The notes under the pieces were generated by a model that worked only from the letters and a program-made list of their open reading frames with translations, was not told where the DNA came from and made no database searches. This document shows positions 1-12,119 of a stretch of 64,000 nt of DNA, in pieces. This DNA comes from Eumeta japonica (taxonomy: Eukaryota; Arthropoda; Insecta; Lepidoptera; Psychidae): positions 228,216 through 292,215 of the forward strand of contig BGZK01000761.1 of the NCBI GenBank assembly GCA_005406025.1, written 5' to 3'. Position 1 is the stretch's first letter. Each line of letters starts with the position of its first letter. The position numbers and the translations under genes were made by a program.

Positions 1-2080
1 TATTCATTCGCTTAGGTAGTCGTTACAATAAATATATCCCAAATAAGTTTCTGGACTCTAAGGAGTTTAACTACGCATTGAAACAATGATCAAACCAGGG
101 TATCCTTTAGGTATGTATCTACCCACTTACTAAGTTTTATGTCATCACCCTTTGAAATATCGATAAATTGCTTCATTTATTAGTGCTACATGTCTAACTT
201 CCCGACCTACATCTAACATCAATACCTAGATTAGGCACAGGTCTGAGATATACATCGATAAACATAGGTCATTCAGTAATAGTATCCTGTACACTAATCA
301 TATATATTAAAAGCTGTTTTTTTCCAAAACGAACCTGCAGTTTTTCAAATCCAAAGTTATCCAGTTTCATCATTACACATAAAGACTTATTCAGATTCAA
401 CTACACTTGCACTTTTACACGGAATTCACACCACATCCCTATCATATCAATCGACGAAACTTTATTTATCACAGACGTCACTGGTTAGATCGAAAACTCT
501 TTTTTTTTTTCTAAATTTTACGAAATATTGCCATCCACAGTTTTCTTAATTTCCCGTTTTATGCTCTATTAATAATATTTTGTTATAAAAATTATTAAAA
601 GAATGTATTAACGTTGTTCATTTATTCAAATTCGAAGGTTTTTTCGTAGGCGTCGTGCCGATGACGCCGCTTCGTGCCATATGAGACCTATAATAAGCGA
701 AGGCTCGTTACTACCTTGCGGAGGCTACACCTCTATAGCCTTACCGTTTTAGAACGGCCGCCCATCATCACGAACGCCGTACGGAGACAGCTACACTCGC
801 ATTCGGTCGGGTCGTATGGTATTTGAAACGGAGATTGTACGCAACCCAAAGTACTTATTGGTATGCTAATGGTCCACTTTTGTTTACTTCGACATTAGAG
901 GTTCTGTACCGAAACATGTATAATATGCGATTTGGATCGCAGGAGTGTGTGCTGTAGAAAGTATTGAACAAACGTCGAGGGGTAACTGATTGATGCAACC
1001 ATCATTCGCTTTACGCACGCAATCGACAGAGAGGCATTCATAACGAATTGGAGGTGGGTGACTATGTAATGCCGAGTTCAATTCGTTGCCACTATTATAT
1101 CGATAACTTCCGCAGAGCGCTGGGAATTCGCGATTAGTTCGTCAAATTCCTATGAATATAAATATATTGCAAATATTACTCATAAAAACAATCTATGGTG
1201 AGTGCGTCGGCAAAATCTAGAAAAAATCAAAAAGTCGCTTTTTAAAATTTTGCAATCTATAAATTTTTTAGGACTATTTTATTTTAAAGGTGAGTATCAG
1301 GTCATGATTTCCTCTCTGAACCACATGTTGCGACGCTGATGCTATAATAGATATAAACAAAACTTGATATTTGTGGATATTCATTTTTCCAATTTTATGT
1401 ACGTAAAATAAATATAATGTGTATATTATATATTTAATCAACGCCCGGACTACACGGAACTACCTTGATTTTTTAATTCCTTTTACGTAAACTAGTCACA
1501 ATAAAACATGCCAAACGAACATTTGGATTCGGAAACTTTTGTAAATAAATAATTATATTTTGAAGTTTTGAAATAACTTAAATACAATCCAATGCAAGAA
1601 TTCTCGTTTAGTTGAAAAGTGAGCTTAATTCACAATTTATTTTTCTTTGACTTATAAAAACGATAAATATATAAGTGATAAAAGAAATTTATAATTATTC
1701 ATTATCATGATGCATACACATTAGGAGAATAAGCATACAATATTGTCGTTCATCAATGGCAATTTCATTGTAAAATATCTCATCTCGATTATATCGATAT
1801 AAAATTTACGCTTTTTTTTTTCTTTCGCCTCCAACGAACTAGACATATTTTTTCGACGGTACGAACATTAAACCCTCTAGCCCTTGGGCGTTTTACGAAT
1901 TCCATGGCATGTTTAGAAAATATTATGCATGTGGCCACATATAATTACGCCCACTTGCATGCGAGATGAATTTTAATGAAAGAGATAAATATTTATTTGT
2001 GTAACATTTAATCTCTCAATCTACATACACGTAGCTATCGCAACGCGGCGGCCTAACTTCATACCGATCGACATACGATA
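1..2080. other. Intergenic, no gene seen
   Basis: No ORF with a recognisable domain and no convincing splice-bounded exon. A block at about 640-1060 is richer in GC than its surroundings and may be a decayed repeat, but I cannot assign it. The remainder is AT-rich with homopolymer runs. Confidence 0.5.
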
Positions 2081-2094
2081 CTTATGGTTTCATT

Positions 2095-2340
2095 TTACTT
2101 CGATTCTATTCTGTACCCACTTCCAATCTTGCACTCAACCGATTCTATTCCGACACACTCGAATCCGATACCGTTGTCAGTTTTAATTTCGATTTTGATT
2201 CCGCCCGGTGTCACTTTCGATTTCAATCCCGATCTCGGTCTAAACGCGCTCTCGGTTTCGATTGTAGTCTATTAATCTACCGGTTCAGATTCCGCGTCGC
2301 TCTCAGTTCTGAGCCCGGTTCCATTTACGATTCCGATCTG
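2095..2340. repeat. Degenerate GATTCC-like hexamer tract
   Basis: The plus strand is dominated by variants of CGATTC, TCGATTTCAATCC, CCGATCTCGG and GGTTCCATTTACGATTCCGA. It reads like an old, heavily mutated six-base tandem repeat. A 63-codon ORF falls inside it and is only a by-product of the repeat. Similar tracts occur near 3225-3370, 33128-33300, 40925-41000 and 46020-46140. Confidence 0.55.
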
Positions 2341-2344
2341 AATA

Positions 2345-4195
2345 CCTTGTTGTGTTCTGGACCACAGTTAAGGGCAATCGGTGAGTAAGCATTCGAAGTT
2401 GATTAGATTGGTAGAGTAGATTTTTCACGAACAAATACGGATAATCGAACAATTTTTCTCTTTAATGCATAATTTATGTTGTAATCATACCACCAGCCTG
2501 TGACCACAATTTGTAAGTGATCGGTTCAGTAATTTTTGCGCTAATAAAAAAACATACTTTCGTTTTAATATCATGTAGCCTTTTGTTTCGGCCAGAAATG
2601 CACAGTTGTTAATTTGAAGTACGTCAGTTCAGTAGTTGTCGCGTAGAAAAAAATTAACAAAAGATCTCTCACTTTTACATACGGTTTATGTTTCATCAAG
2701 AAATCTACCATCTTATGTATAAAATTTAAACTTAATTTCAGTAGTTGACCCTTCAAAGAAGGACAGAGAAACAAAGGGATAGATAGTATTTCACATTTAA
2801 TTCACTCGAAAATTATATAGATTTGTATAAGTGAAAAATATTCAGAATCGGCCTTTCAATATTCAAAATCGGATCCGCACTTTCAGATATAATCTCCTAC
2901 AAACCTACAAATAAAATTAACTCTTTATGATTAGTGCAGATAACAAAAAAAATCGCAGACAACATTGATCAATAAAGCATTGTATTATCTGTCTACAATC
3001 AAAACTAAAAATCATATACAATCCTTTGATGATCTTAAACTACAGGTAAGTCATTTTTTCATAAAAATTAGATATTATGATAATATTGGTAGAAATCCGA
3101 CTCATGTTAGGCCTTTGCTGCCATGACTTTTGAGTAAAATAGCCAATAAAACAACGATTATCTGTACATACAATTCTTTTGTCAAATTTTGTGACAAATG
3201 TTCGTTTTAGAACTCATTAACTCCGATCCCGCCCTTTTCAAAATTGACGTCGTTGTGGCTGTATGTATTTTTATAACTTAAGAATGATTTGACCGGGGTT
3301 GGATTCAAAAGAGGGACCAGGATCGAAATCAAGAACGGGATTGCAATCAGCGGAGCGATTTTGTAAACTAGAACTGCTCTAGCTAATCATAACTACGCAA
3401 ATTAAAAACCTATCTTCAGACTTCAAAAATGTTTTGAAGGAAATTTTCAAAGATAATTTCCATTCAAATACCTTCTTGAACTTGTAAATATCTATACAAA
3501 ACTAAGGTAAATACATATATAGCATTTGCTTTTAAGTTTATACTTTAAATGCAAATTATTTATTAAATAACAAATACTACGTACTTTAATGTAAATACTA
3601 TCTCTTGGTAATCAATCAATTCGTCAAAGTAAAATTCCTTTTATTATATGTTAACTAACGTAATATATTTTTATAAATACATTTGTTATAAAATTCCTCT
3701 AATATATAACTATTGCTTGTCCAACGTGCAATTCCAAATAACTATTAAAAATATGTAAATATTAATATAAAACAATGGTAGTGATCTTACAGTGTGTAGT
3801 TATCTAATATAATAAATTACACAAACAAAGTGGATTGGAATGTTAGTAGGTAAATAAGTAACTACTTAATTTTATTTAAGTTTTTGAGCGCGCACTCAGA
3901 AAACGAATTATCAATTCAGCCCAAACTTTCTAATTTTAGTACCAACCTTGTTTTTATAATTCTACTCATTTCGAAAACCTGACACCGACAACACTACATA
4001 AAGTTCAAAAAATATATTAATTGGTCTTCTGATACCAATATGAAGATATTGTATCAGAAGGTATGCGTTTAATTTCTACAATCAAAGTCTTTGTATAACA
4101 ACTATATTCCGTCCTATAGTAATCACCGTTATTTAGAATTAATTTTAGATTGTAACATCTATTATCTTAAATCTGTTTTAAGACCCATTATCTAA
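2345..4195. other. Intergenic, no gene seen
   Basis: AT-rich sequence. A perfect-looking splice donor (CTACAG then GTAAGT) occurs at about 3044. No upstream exon can be defined with confidence, so it is not called. A weak GATTCC-like tract lies at about 3225-3370. Confidence 0.4.
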
Positions 4196-4199
4196 GACA

Positions 4200-4290
4200 C
4201 TGGTCTACCAACTGCGACCCGCGGGCCAACACCGGTTCCAGCAATCGTAACAGACTGGATATGCCCAGCATCCGGCCAGCCTCAGTTTAA
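4200..4290. mobile_element. hAT-type MITE fragment
   Basis: The stretch CCAACTGCGACCCGCGGGCC resembles the conserved end regions of hAT-family non-autonomous elements, in which a 'GCGGCCCGCGGGCC' core lies close to the terminal repeat. Only one end is visible and no target duplication was found, so this is a fragment at most. Confidence 0.3.
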
Positions 4291-4910
4291 GTTATTTTGA
4301 TAACTTAGTTTTACAATGTTAGTATATATATAAGAAAATAATAGACAGATGTGTTTTCAGAACAATTTACTAGTGGATTAAATTAACAATTTGAAAGACC
4401 CCCTTCGCATGATACGATCCCTTAAGTAAAAAAAAACAGTTTCAAACTGTTGACTCTTAAATACGTCAGCGGGATACTCAAAGCAAATACTGCCTAATTT
4501 GAATTAGAGACCTTGAAACAAATTAAATACCCAACTATTACAAAACTACGCACAAGCTCTGTCGCTCTGAATTGCCTGCGAATGATGCAATGCGCAGGTT
4601 TAACGCTCCCTGACCCTTCTTTCTGTTCCGTGTGCCTATTTTACGCCATTGCGACGCTTTCGTGACTAACTTCACAACAGCAGAGTTTTGTGCGTTGTTC
4701 TGTACTTGGGTGAAAAAACCTTTAGTGATTTTTCATTTATGAGTTCATTTTTCACATAAGACGTATAGACTTGAAATTTCACACTGTAGCTCTAGTTTGC
4801 TGATCCAAACACGGAGGCTAAACGCAGTGTATATTTATCTAACCTAAATATTCTAGTAATGAGTAGCCTGCAGATTATTTTGAGAGCAGCATCAGCCTTT
4901 AATTTATAAA

Positions 4911-5387
4911 AAGGCCAAGTGCGAGTCGGACTCGCACACGAAGGGTTCCGTACCACCATACAACATTGCACATTACATAGTTTAAAAAAGAGTTAATAAA
5001 AAACTAAAACAAATATTTAAAGTTCAACAAAAATGCCGAAAATAAAACGTTTCGTGTATGGAGGTCCTTTTAATTTTTAAGTTTTTTTTTTAGTGACTAT
5101 ACTAACACATACTTTGTGGACATTTTAAGTGTTTACCTATTGCCATTATTAAAATCGAGCAATAGATGCCAAAAAAACACGTTTCTTGTATCGACACCCC
5201 TCTTTAATTTAATTTAATTTTATTTTTATTAGTTACTACTTAAGAGGCAATAGAAGTACACACTGAAAATTTCAACTATCTACCTATTACGATTATGAGA
5301 TTCAGCCCGCTGAATGATAGACAAATAAATAGCACAGGCTTAGTAATAAGGCGCCATTGACACCATTTCAATGTGGAACCCTTAAAG
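4911..5387 (+). repeat. Lepidopteran dispersed repeat, copy 1
   Basis: It begins with GGCCAAGTGCGAGTCGGACT, continues with AGGGTTCCGTACCACC and ends near GTGGAACCCTTAAAG. The opening GGGTTCC and closing GGAACCC are in inverted orientation. It is closest to the copy at 59742-60122, sharing the TTAGTAATA and GTTGACACC-like tail. Short antiparallel ORFs inside are not genes. Confidence 0.7.
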
Positions 5388-5399
5388 TTGGCTTGAAAT

Positions 5400-8300
5400 C
5401 GGTCATCTGCTTGGACGCTACGAAGCCACAACAGACAAGCAACACACAAATATCTGTAGGCGTCAAACTTAAACAACACTATTTTGACCATCAGGTATTT
5501 AGAATAGCAGCAACATCAAATATTCATAAGTTTGGATCTATAAATATTTTTTGTACAAGTATTTGATTTTAGAACATTTGGTCGTATATAAATATGTACT
5601 ACTAATTAAAATAAATATTTTATTTAATACTACATACTTACCTATGGAAATAAAAATCACAAGCAAACAACCATTTCAATCTGAGTGGAAAACCAAATTT
5701 CAGCAATGATGCTATCCCACTGCAAATCAGTTATTTCTATTTGTAATACTAGAGTTTCTATATCAATGTTAAAAAAATTGAAAAAACCGTGAAACCTATT
5801 ATTTGCAATTAATTGCACAAAGGAGAATCAAAATTGGTTTTAAAGAATGCAAACAAAGTGAATTCACTGTCCATACCCTGCACCATATTAGTCGCAAGAA
5901 GGCTTAATACAAATCTTTATTTCAGCATGATAAGCTAGGTCTTGCTCCTAGAATGTAGCCAGGGCTAGGCTCTCGGGAACTTAGGTATGTAAAGAATTAT
6001 TGAAACTGTTAATCTAACAAGTTTAGTGATCCAGAGTCCTAAAGAATTTAAAAGAAAATATGAAATTTATATATTACATTATCAATTCGAAGTAAAAACT
6101 GTCAAATGTTTTAAGTTATCATTGTGAATTTTTTTGCTTATTTTCTATTTTTGTCATTTACATCATATAAGAAATATATTTTGATAGTTTACTATCAATA
6201 GAAATTATTCAATATTAATCTAATGCTAAAGCATCCATAAGTGGATTCCTAAGCGAGTAAAGCTTTGCAAACATCTTCAAAAAAAAAACATTGTTTATTC
6301 TGTTGTTCGAACATAAAAGTGGACTTAAGTAAGTTTATAAATACCAAAGCTTCAATACATAAAAATTGTAATTTATCACAAAATCAAACTATCCAAACAT
6401 CTATGCTAAAAGGTTTTAAAGAATTCCATTACATTTGGCATGCAGAACGCACATCAGCCACAATGGATATTAACCCGATCATATTAAGTAGGTGGTATTG
6501 ACTTCCATAGAAGTTATTATTATTCAATGTATGTTACTTACTTTTATGTTAATGTAAATAAAGACTGGTAGTAGTTATAAATTAATTATTAAATAAGGAT
6601 TATCAAAAATTATTATTTCACCAAAAGGTCAATAATATTTTCATATTTGTCTAACTCATCTGTCACAAACATTTTATTTCTGAGATATCTACAAAATATA
6701 GTTTTTCTAACATAGTACAATAGCTGTCCAAAGTACAATAATTTTGTCTAAAGGCAAAGTGCAGTTAAGCAGGAGTTTTCAGAGCTATAGATAATCATAA
6801 CAATAGTATAAAGGAACATATTTTGAAAGTACTTACAAAGCATTAAAAAAAAAAATAAACAGTATACTTCTTATTTATTCATAAATGTGCTTACATAAAT
6901 TTAATTCTAGCTCATATCTATGAATTGTTCACCCACAGAAATCTTCTATTTCATAGATTCCGATATGTTAAACAAAATAGTAATTAGAAATTTCCAAAAG
7001 AAAAATTTTTTTTTAGAATTGATCCACTTATAATTGTAATCTAAAACAAATTAAGCTGCACCTCAAATGTACTTACATAATTCTTAAACACCCTCTTTTA
7101 TTAAAAAAATTAATTATTCATTCTACTTACTACTTATTTGTCCAACCACTAAAGCAAATATTAAACAAAATACTGCACCAAGGAACACATATCATGACAA
7201 TGGGCGAGATCAAAATAATTCTGATTCAATGTAATGGAGATAAATATAAAACCAGAAATTATAAGAGATTGGTTACTCATCTTTATCGTATGCTCTTATC
7301 ATAATGGGAAGAACTCATCATAATACATATACCTATATGCAGTATCTAAAAGAGCGAGCTAGACTTCAACTAATTTTTCCATATTCAACTATTCAATATA
7401 TAGTGTACCTATATTATAAAACAGCTACTAGATAATATAAATATTAAATTTGGAAAAACATCTATGTATTAGTGGAAAGTAGTCTAAAGTTTTTAAGTTC
7501 CTTTACAACACAACTTTATATATGAAATTCTACATAACCAGGAAGTAAATATTAAATATGTTCACATCATTAAACAAATAATTAAATTTCAACATTACAG
7601 TAAAAATACAGTAGACAAGAAAGGGGACAAAGATCAGAAAAAACATAAACAAGATAACACAATTCTCATAGTTATTTTAAACCATTTTATGAATTGGGAA
7701 TTAATGTACACAGGTAAAAGAAGTTAAATAACCTTATATTTACCTACAATCTTGTTGTGTTTGTGAAGGATTTAATTATTCATTAATGCTACAAAATGAA
7801 AAACCAATGTAAATCTTTTGAAAACAAATAAACGTATCTAATATCTCAAAAACAAGAAAAAACGTCCATTCTGAAAGCTGAGCACTTACATAAAAAAATA
7901 TTTGCCCTATTTCTAACATCTCTAAAAGAAAGAGAAACAATGGCTGGTTCTTAAAATAAATAATGAAGAACAGACCACAATCTATCTCAGCATAATAGAA
8001 AGTTCGTGTTCTCCGTATATTTACATAATGTAGATGCTAATAGTATTTATCCAAATGAAATACCTATGCATATAATCTCGAGAAATAAAATGAATCATGA
8101 CTAAAAAGTTTGACAGCTATCATGATTGGTTCCACATCAGGAGAGCAACAGCAGCCATGAATGTAACCTGATAAGTGAAAAAGCCAAATAAACAGAGATG
8201 GACTGATCTACAGCCATCTAATATTTACACACAATGAAAGCTTTAGTTAGCAAAGTTGTGGATATCCTAAAAATTTTAGCTTGATAATTATTGGAAAAAA

Positions 8301-8430
8301 GCTGTTATGACTTTCAAGACTTCTACGACATTGCCAATTCTATTTTTATGGTCTCTGTTTACTTGAACAAGGGGCATCATCAAACGTAAAAATGTACATC
8401 AAAAAATAAAGAATATAAAAGATGGAAAAA
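5400..8430. other. Intergenic, no gene seen
   Basis: AT-rich. The largest ORF (6265-6501) has no domain, no GC shift and no splice context. I found nothing else here. Confidence 0.5.
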
Positions 8431-8431
8431 C

Positions 8432-8475
8432 AAGTGCAAATTGGACTTGGACACTGAGGGTTCTATATTACAATA
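8432..8475 (+). repeat. Degenerate start of dispersed repeat
   Basis: ACAAGTGCAAATTGGACTTGG followed by GAGGGTTCTATATTACAA matches the start of the dispersed repeat family with several substitutions. The long hairpin at 8507-8792 follows directly, so the hairpin probably lies within or beside this element. Confidence 0.45.
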
Positions 8476-8506
8476 CCAATATCTTTGTGTTAAATACTTA
8501 TAAACA

Positions 8507-8792
8507 GTTTTAAAAAAACTAAAAAACATGCTTTTAAAGTACATTAAACTAAAAAGTGAAAAATAATCCTTAATATGAACTCAAAAAAATAATGACCAAT
8601 GACGAAAAATACTAGTATTATTGTGGAAAAAGCATGGGTTGCTCTACACACGAAAAATGTGGCACAAAGCCATGCTTTTTCCACGATAATACTAGTATTT
8701 TCATCATTGTTCATTATTTTTGAGTTCATATTAAGGATTATTTTTACTTTTAGTTTAATGTACATTTAAAAGCGTGTTTTTAGTTTTTAAAC
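8507..8792. repeat. Long inverted repeat (hairpin), arms ~125 nt
   Basis: The left arm (8507-8637) and right arm (8670-8792) are near-perfect reverse complements around a 32-nt spacer. Matching landmarks are TACTAGTATTATTGTGGAAA on the left against CCACGATAATACTAGTA on the right, and GTACATTAAACTAAAA against TTTTAGTTTAATGTAC. Mismatches are few, which suggests a recent origin or conversion between arms. A 73-codon minus ORF running through it is an artefact of the symmetry. A transcript would fold into a long double-stranded RNA stem. Confidence 0.85.
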
Positions 8793-8880
8793 TATATTTA
8801 TTTTACTTTTAGTTTGGTTGATTGGTAAAATTTGTAATTTGTAACAATACAACAATATTTGAATTATTAATAATATGATG

Positions 8881-8928
8881 ACTGTTACTAAATTCTATTA
8901 CAAAACAGTAATAGAATTTAGTAACAGT
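8881..8928. repeat. Perfect 21-bp inverted repeat
   Basis: Arms 8881-8901 and 8908-8928 are exact reverse complements: ACTGTTACTAAATTCTATTA continuing one more base, then its mirror ending in TAGTAACAGT. The loop is six bases, AAAACA. Confidence 0.85.
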
Positions 8929-8969
8929 AATAAGCCACCTACTCTCACGCAGACGATACGTGACGAAAT

Positions 8970-9320
8970 TATTTGATCCTGGCGATCCTGATCAGGATAA
9001 GAGGATAAACTTATCAAATTATTGTATTGTCATTGCTCCTTGATAAGTATGCAAAGTTTCAAATTAATCAGACTTCTTAAAATTGGTGAAAATTAAGCTC
9101 AAAAATTCTGTTACATACATATACATACAACCCAAAATTATATTAATCCTGGCGGTCCTAATAAGGATAATGGGAAACTGTTATCAAATTATTGTATTGT
9201 CATCGGTCATTGAGATGTGCAAAGTTTCAAGTTGATCAGATTTCTAGAAACCGGTGAAAATTAAGCTCAAAGATTCCGTTACATAGTTACATACATACAT
9301 ACAAACGTACAGCCCAAGCT
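8970..9320 (+). repeat. Imperfect tandem duplication, unit ~175 bp
   Basis: Two copies (about 8970-9145 and 9146-9320) share ATCCTGGCG, TCAAATTATTGTATTGTCAT, TGCAAAGTTTCAA and GGTGAAAATTAAGCTCAAA, and both end in TACATACA-rich sequence before CAGCCC or CAACCC. This looks like a duplicated internal segment of a dispersed lepidopteran element. Confidence 0.6.
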
Positions 9321-9774
9321 TAAAAAAGCGTGTTAAAAAGAAACTATTTTCATTCATTCATTCATTTGTGGATTCTTAATATAAGCTACACTCACACATT
9401 TTTATTTATTTTCCTTAAGTTTGCACTATGATCATGCTAAGTTTGATGCTTGTTTATATTACTATTATTAGTACTATATATTACTAGTACTATGATAAAG
9501 TAAAAATTAAAATAATAATATACCCTAAGTATACACTCACATACTTAGTGAGAGTTTGTGAAACATACCCTAACAATGTGAACTACTTATAACACTTCTT
9601 ATAGGTTTTCTTGAAATTTATAATTAAAGAACTACTTCTTGTATTTCTTTTCAATATTTACTAAGAGCTTTCATTCAGAATGTTGTGTGGTACAGTTTGA
9701 AAACCTTTTCTTTTTAATTTTATAGAAGTCACTTTTAGGGAAAAATGCCTTTATTTAAGTTACATATATTATGT

Positions 9775-9925
9775 ATGCACAGAAACATATGTATACCAAA
9801 TGTCAACTTAATCGGTCCAGTAGATTCAGAGAAAATTGGCTGTGACAGATGGACAGACACAGACGCACAAATGATTCTCTAAGGGTTCCGATTTTTCATT
9901 TTGAGGTACAGAATCCTAAAAATTG
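9775..9925 (+). repeat. 3' end of a dispersed repeat
   Basis: Contains TGTATACCAAATGTCAACTT, a GATGGACAGACACAGACG tract, AAGGGTTCCGATTTTTCATT and GGTACAGAATCCTAAAAA. This is the usual 3' half of the family. The 5' half is absent. Confidence 0.6.
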
Positions 9926-10084
9926 CTATTTATGGCATAATTCACAGTAATTTTCCTAGAATGTACCTGGCATCAAAGATGAAAAAGCCAAGAAATTTAT
10001 ATATATTATTAAGTATAATAACATATCAGATAATAAAGAATTATTTTTAATAATTATGTTTAACCGTCCCTCCATACTACCTAT

Positions 10085-10182
10085 CCAAGACGCCGGCAAT
10101 GTACTGGTGACTCTTTTGGGGTTGTAACCATGGGCCACAATGACAATTTACTCTCTGATGGTTCACAAGCACATTTACCCCA
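10085..10182 (+). mobile_element. Non-LTR retrotransposon tail (CR1-like)
   Basis: The run GACGCCGGCAATGTACTGG, ACTCTTTTGGGGTTGTAACC, ATGGGC and CTCTGATGGTTCACAAGC is a mutated form of a 3' tail common in Lepidoptera (GCCGGCAACGCAC ... CCATGGGCGGCGGTAATC ... CATCAGGTGA). I attribute it from memory of the consensus. The element type is an inference. Confidence 0.45.
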
Positions 10183-10199
10183 CAAAACTGATATACAAA

Positions 10200-10960
10200 C
10201 TCCTACCCACTAGAACCATTTAAAATTAAATTATTTTTGCAACTTAAGTTACTAGTTTGCCTAATATGTTCATATGTATTACTTAGTCTATATAGTTAAA
10301 TGACATTTGGAATTTTTCACTGAATTTTAATCTATCATTGTCCAAAATGTGAATTGTTAATATGCCAATCTAGTATCTAGTCAATCAGTTATGCTCACCA
10401 CATACACTACAGCTAAATCTGTTTGGTAAGTCTTCATTTTTTTATTAATTTATTTCACTATTTTCTTAAACAGATAAATGTCAAAGAACGCATATTACTG
10501 CTGTATCTAAAAAAAACTGAAGTCACTGTTCATAAAAATCAAACAGCACTATGTAAAAGCAATGCAATTTTAAGTTTTATTAAAACTTATAGGGTCATTT
10601 ATTTTTGTTATCACATTCCTATTATTTTTAAAAAAGCATAATCTTAAAAAAATTATAAACAAGCATTTTGTTCAAGCATCATTGGAACTTACTACTCTGG
10701 CACATTAAATCGGACACTTTAATAATGAGCTGCTACTTAGAATTCTGTTGCTTATATTCCTAACCTATAACAAGAATAATAGTTCTAAGCCTACGAAAAC
10801 TTCTACCAGAAGACAAAACACAACAAATTATTTATCAAATATTTAATTTAAAATATATACTTTGTTCTTTACAACAAATTCTTTCAGTATTTCGTGTTTA
10901 CACAATAAAGTTGCTGTTTGGGCTTCAAATACAAATAACTCACAAACTATAAAAAAACCT
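10200..10960. other. 3' flank of the 10967 gene
   Basis: No coding sequence. The variant polyadenylation hexamer ATTAAA occurs on the minus strand at about 10841, some 125 bases past the stop codon, and could serve the gene at 10967-11866. Confidence 0.35.
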
Positions 10961-10966
10961 GAAATG

Positions 10967-11866
10967 TCAAGAGTCTAAATAGCCAGGCAATGAAAATAAG
11001 TTGGAACCTTTAAATTCTATCACGTCCTCGGGACATTCCTTTAGTTGCCTTATTAATGTTTGTTTGCTGAGTTGTAGTTCAAAATTATGTTCTTTTGTCA
11101 ACATTTTCATTTTATCAATAATTTTCTTTCTATATGAAATACCCATGTCATCATTTTGCAAAAGTTTTGATAAAGACACTATATCATCGGGCAAAGAATC
11201 TGATTCCTCTTGTTCGATTTTAAGATCTTCGGTAGAGTGATCTTTCATTTTCTCACACTTGCCACCAATTTTAATATAGTTTTCACGATAATTTTTCAAT
11301 TTTTTCAAACAAATATGATTGGCCTTTCTAGGTGACAATTGTACTTGTTCCCCATAATCGTCAAAAACTATCTTCTTCTTCATGTGACAAGTGCATGGAG
11401 TTTCAATTTCTGTATTGTCATTACACTGATTAATTTTTAATTTTCTTTTTCGCTTTTCAGTGTCACTCTCATTTCCTGCACTAGTGTGTGAAGTTTCACC
11501 ATCATCAAGATTTAGTAAATGACCGTATTTGCTTTCTATCTTTTTTAAAATTCTTTTGCATTTTCTATAAACCGTTGCAAGTTCTTCAAGGTCACTTTTT
11601 GTTATTTCACTGGAGGATTCTTCATTAAAACATAAGACAGATTCCTGAGAAGACATTTGTGATTCACATAACTCCTTATTTCTCTTTTTTTCGACACTGT
11701 GCTCAGTATGATTCGATATTTCAGAAACGTGTTTCTCACTTTCATCTGAAGCGGCCACTTCCCGTATGTGATTTTTCATCATGACATACTTGTTAGGGAT
11801 TAGGAGAGCCGGTTTTTTAATAACTGGTACTTCGATGGGCGCTTCAAAATCTTCGTGAATAACCAT
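10967..11866 (-). CDS. Unrecognised charged protein, 299 residues
   Basis: I do not recognise this protein. The open frame is one exon ending in TGA at 10967. The first in-frame ATG is at 11864-11866 (MVIHEDFEAPIEVPVIKKPA...), one base after a plausible acceptor (TTCTTGTGCAG), so a 5' UTR intron (11868-11935, donor TTA then GTAAGT) is likely. There is no signal peptide or membrane segment. A long Ser/Glu/Lys-rich region includes EKRKRKLKI, a basic nuclear-localisation-like run. Residues about 91-118 (LEELATVYRKCKRILKKIE) look like a coiled coil, CTCHMKKK is a small cysteine pair, and the extreme C-terminus has FSLPGYLDS preceded by a helical segment. Composition suggests a nuclear or chromatin-associated protein, but that is inference. 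Frame length in AT-rich DNA and the conserved-looking tail support a real gene. Confidence 0.75.
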   Translation of the reverse strand: MVIHEDFEAPIEVPVIKKPALLIPNKYVMMKNHIREVAASDESEKHVSEISNHTEHSVEKKRNKELCESQMSSQESVLCFNEESSSEITKSDLEELATVYRKCKRILKKIESKYGHLLNLDDGETSHTSAGNESDTEKRKRKLKINQCNDNTEIETPCTCHMKKKIVFDDYGEQVQLSPRKANHICLKKLKNYRENYIKIGGKCEKMKDHSTEDLKIEQEESDSLPDDIVSLSKLLQNDDMGISYRKKIIDKMKMLTKEHNFELQLSKQTLIRQLKECPEDVIEFKGSNLFSLPGYLDS

Positions 11867-11867
11867 A

Positions 11868-11935
11868 CTGCACAAGAACTTATACTTGAATAAATATGGT
11901 CAATTCAAACAAATATATGAAGTATAATTACTTAC
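11868..11935 (-). other. Probable 68-bp 5' UTR intron
   Basis: On the minus strand the donor is CGGCTTA then GTAAGT and the acceptor is TTCTTGTGCAG. The upstream exon has no long frame into the ATG, so it is read as untranslated leader of the gene at 10967-11866. Confidence 0.5.
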
Positions 11936-12104
11936 TAAGCCGAAATATTAAAACATATTCAAAACAAATACAAAATCATTTTTAAAAACCAAGAAACACA
12001 AGCATGCAACTAGCCTGTGAGAAATCAACACCACTCAATATTCAACGATGATAGCAAGCAATAATGCCACGAAGTGTTGTATCTCTTTAACTACATAATC
12101 GATA

Positions 12105-12112
12105 TATCGATA
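12105..12112. promoter_or_regulatory. DRE-type motif TATCGATA
   Basis: The palindrome TATCGATA lies about 240 bp upstream of the ATG of the 10967-11866 gene. In insects this octamer is the binding site of DREF, typical of housekeeping and proliferation promoters. Its role here is inferred from position. Confidence 0.4.
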
Positions 12113-12119
12113 GTCATAA

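Noticed and set aside
3020..3050. CTACAG/GTAAGT donor with SFDDLKLQ-like reading
   Set aside because: No matching acceptor or GC shift. A single donor match is expected by chance in 64 kb.
8544..8765. 73-codon minus ORF
   Set aside because: Produced by the symmetry of the long hairpin.
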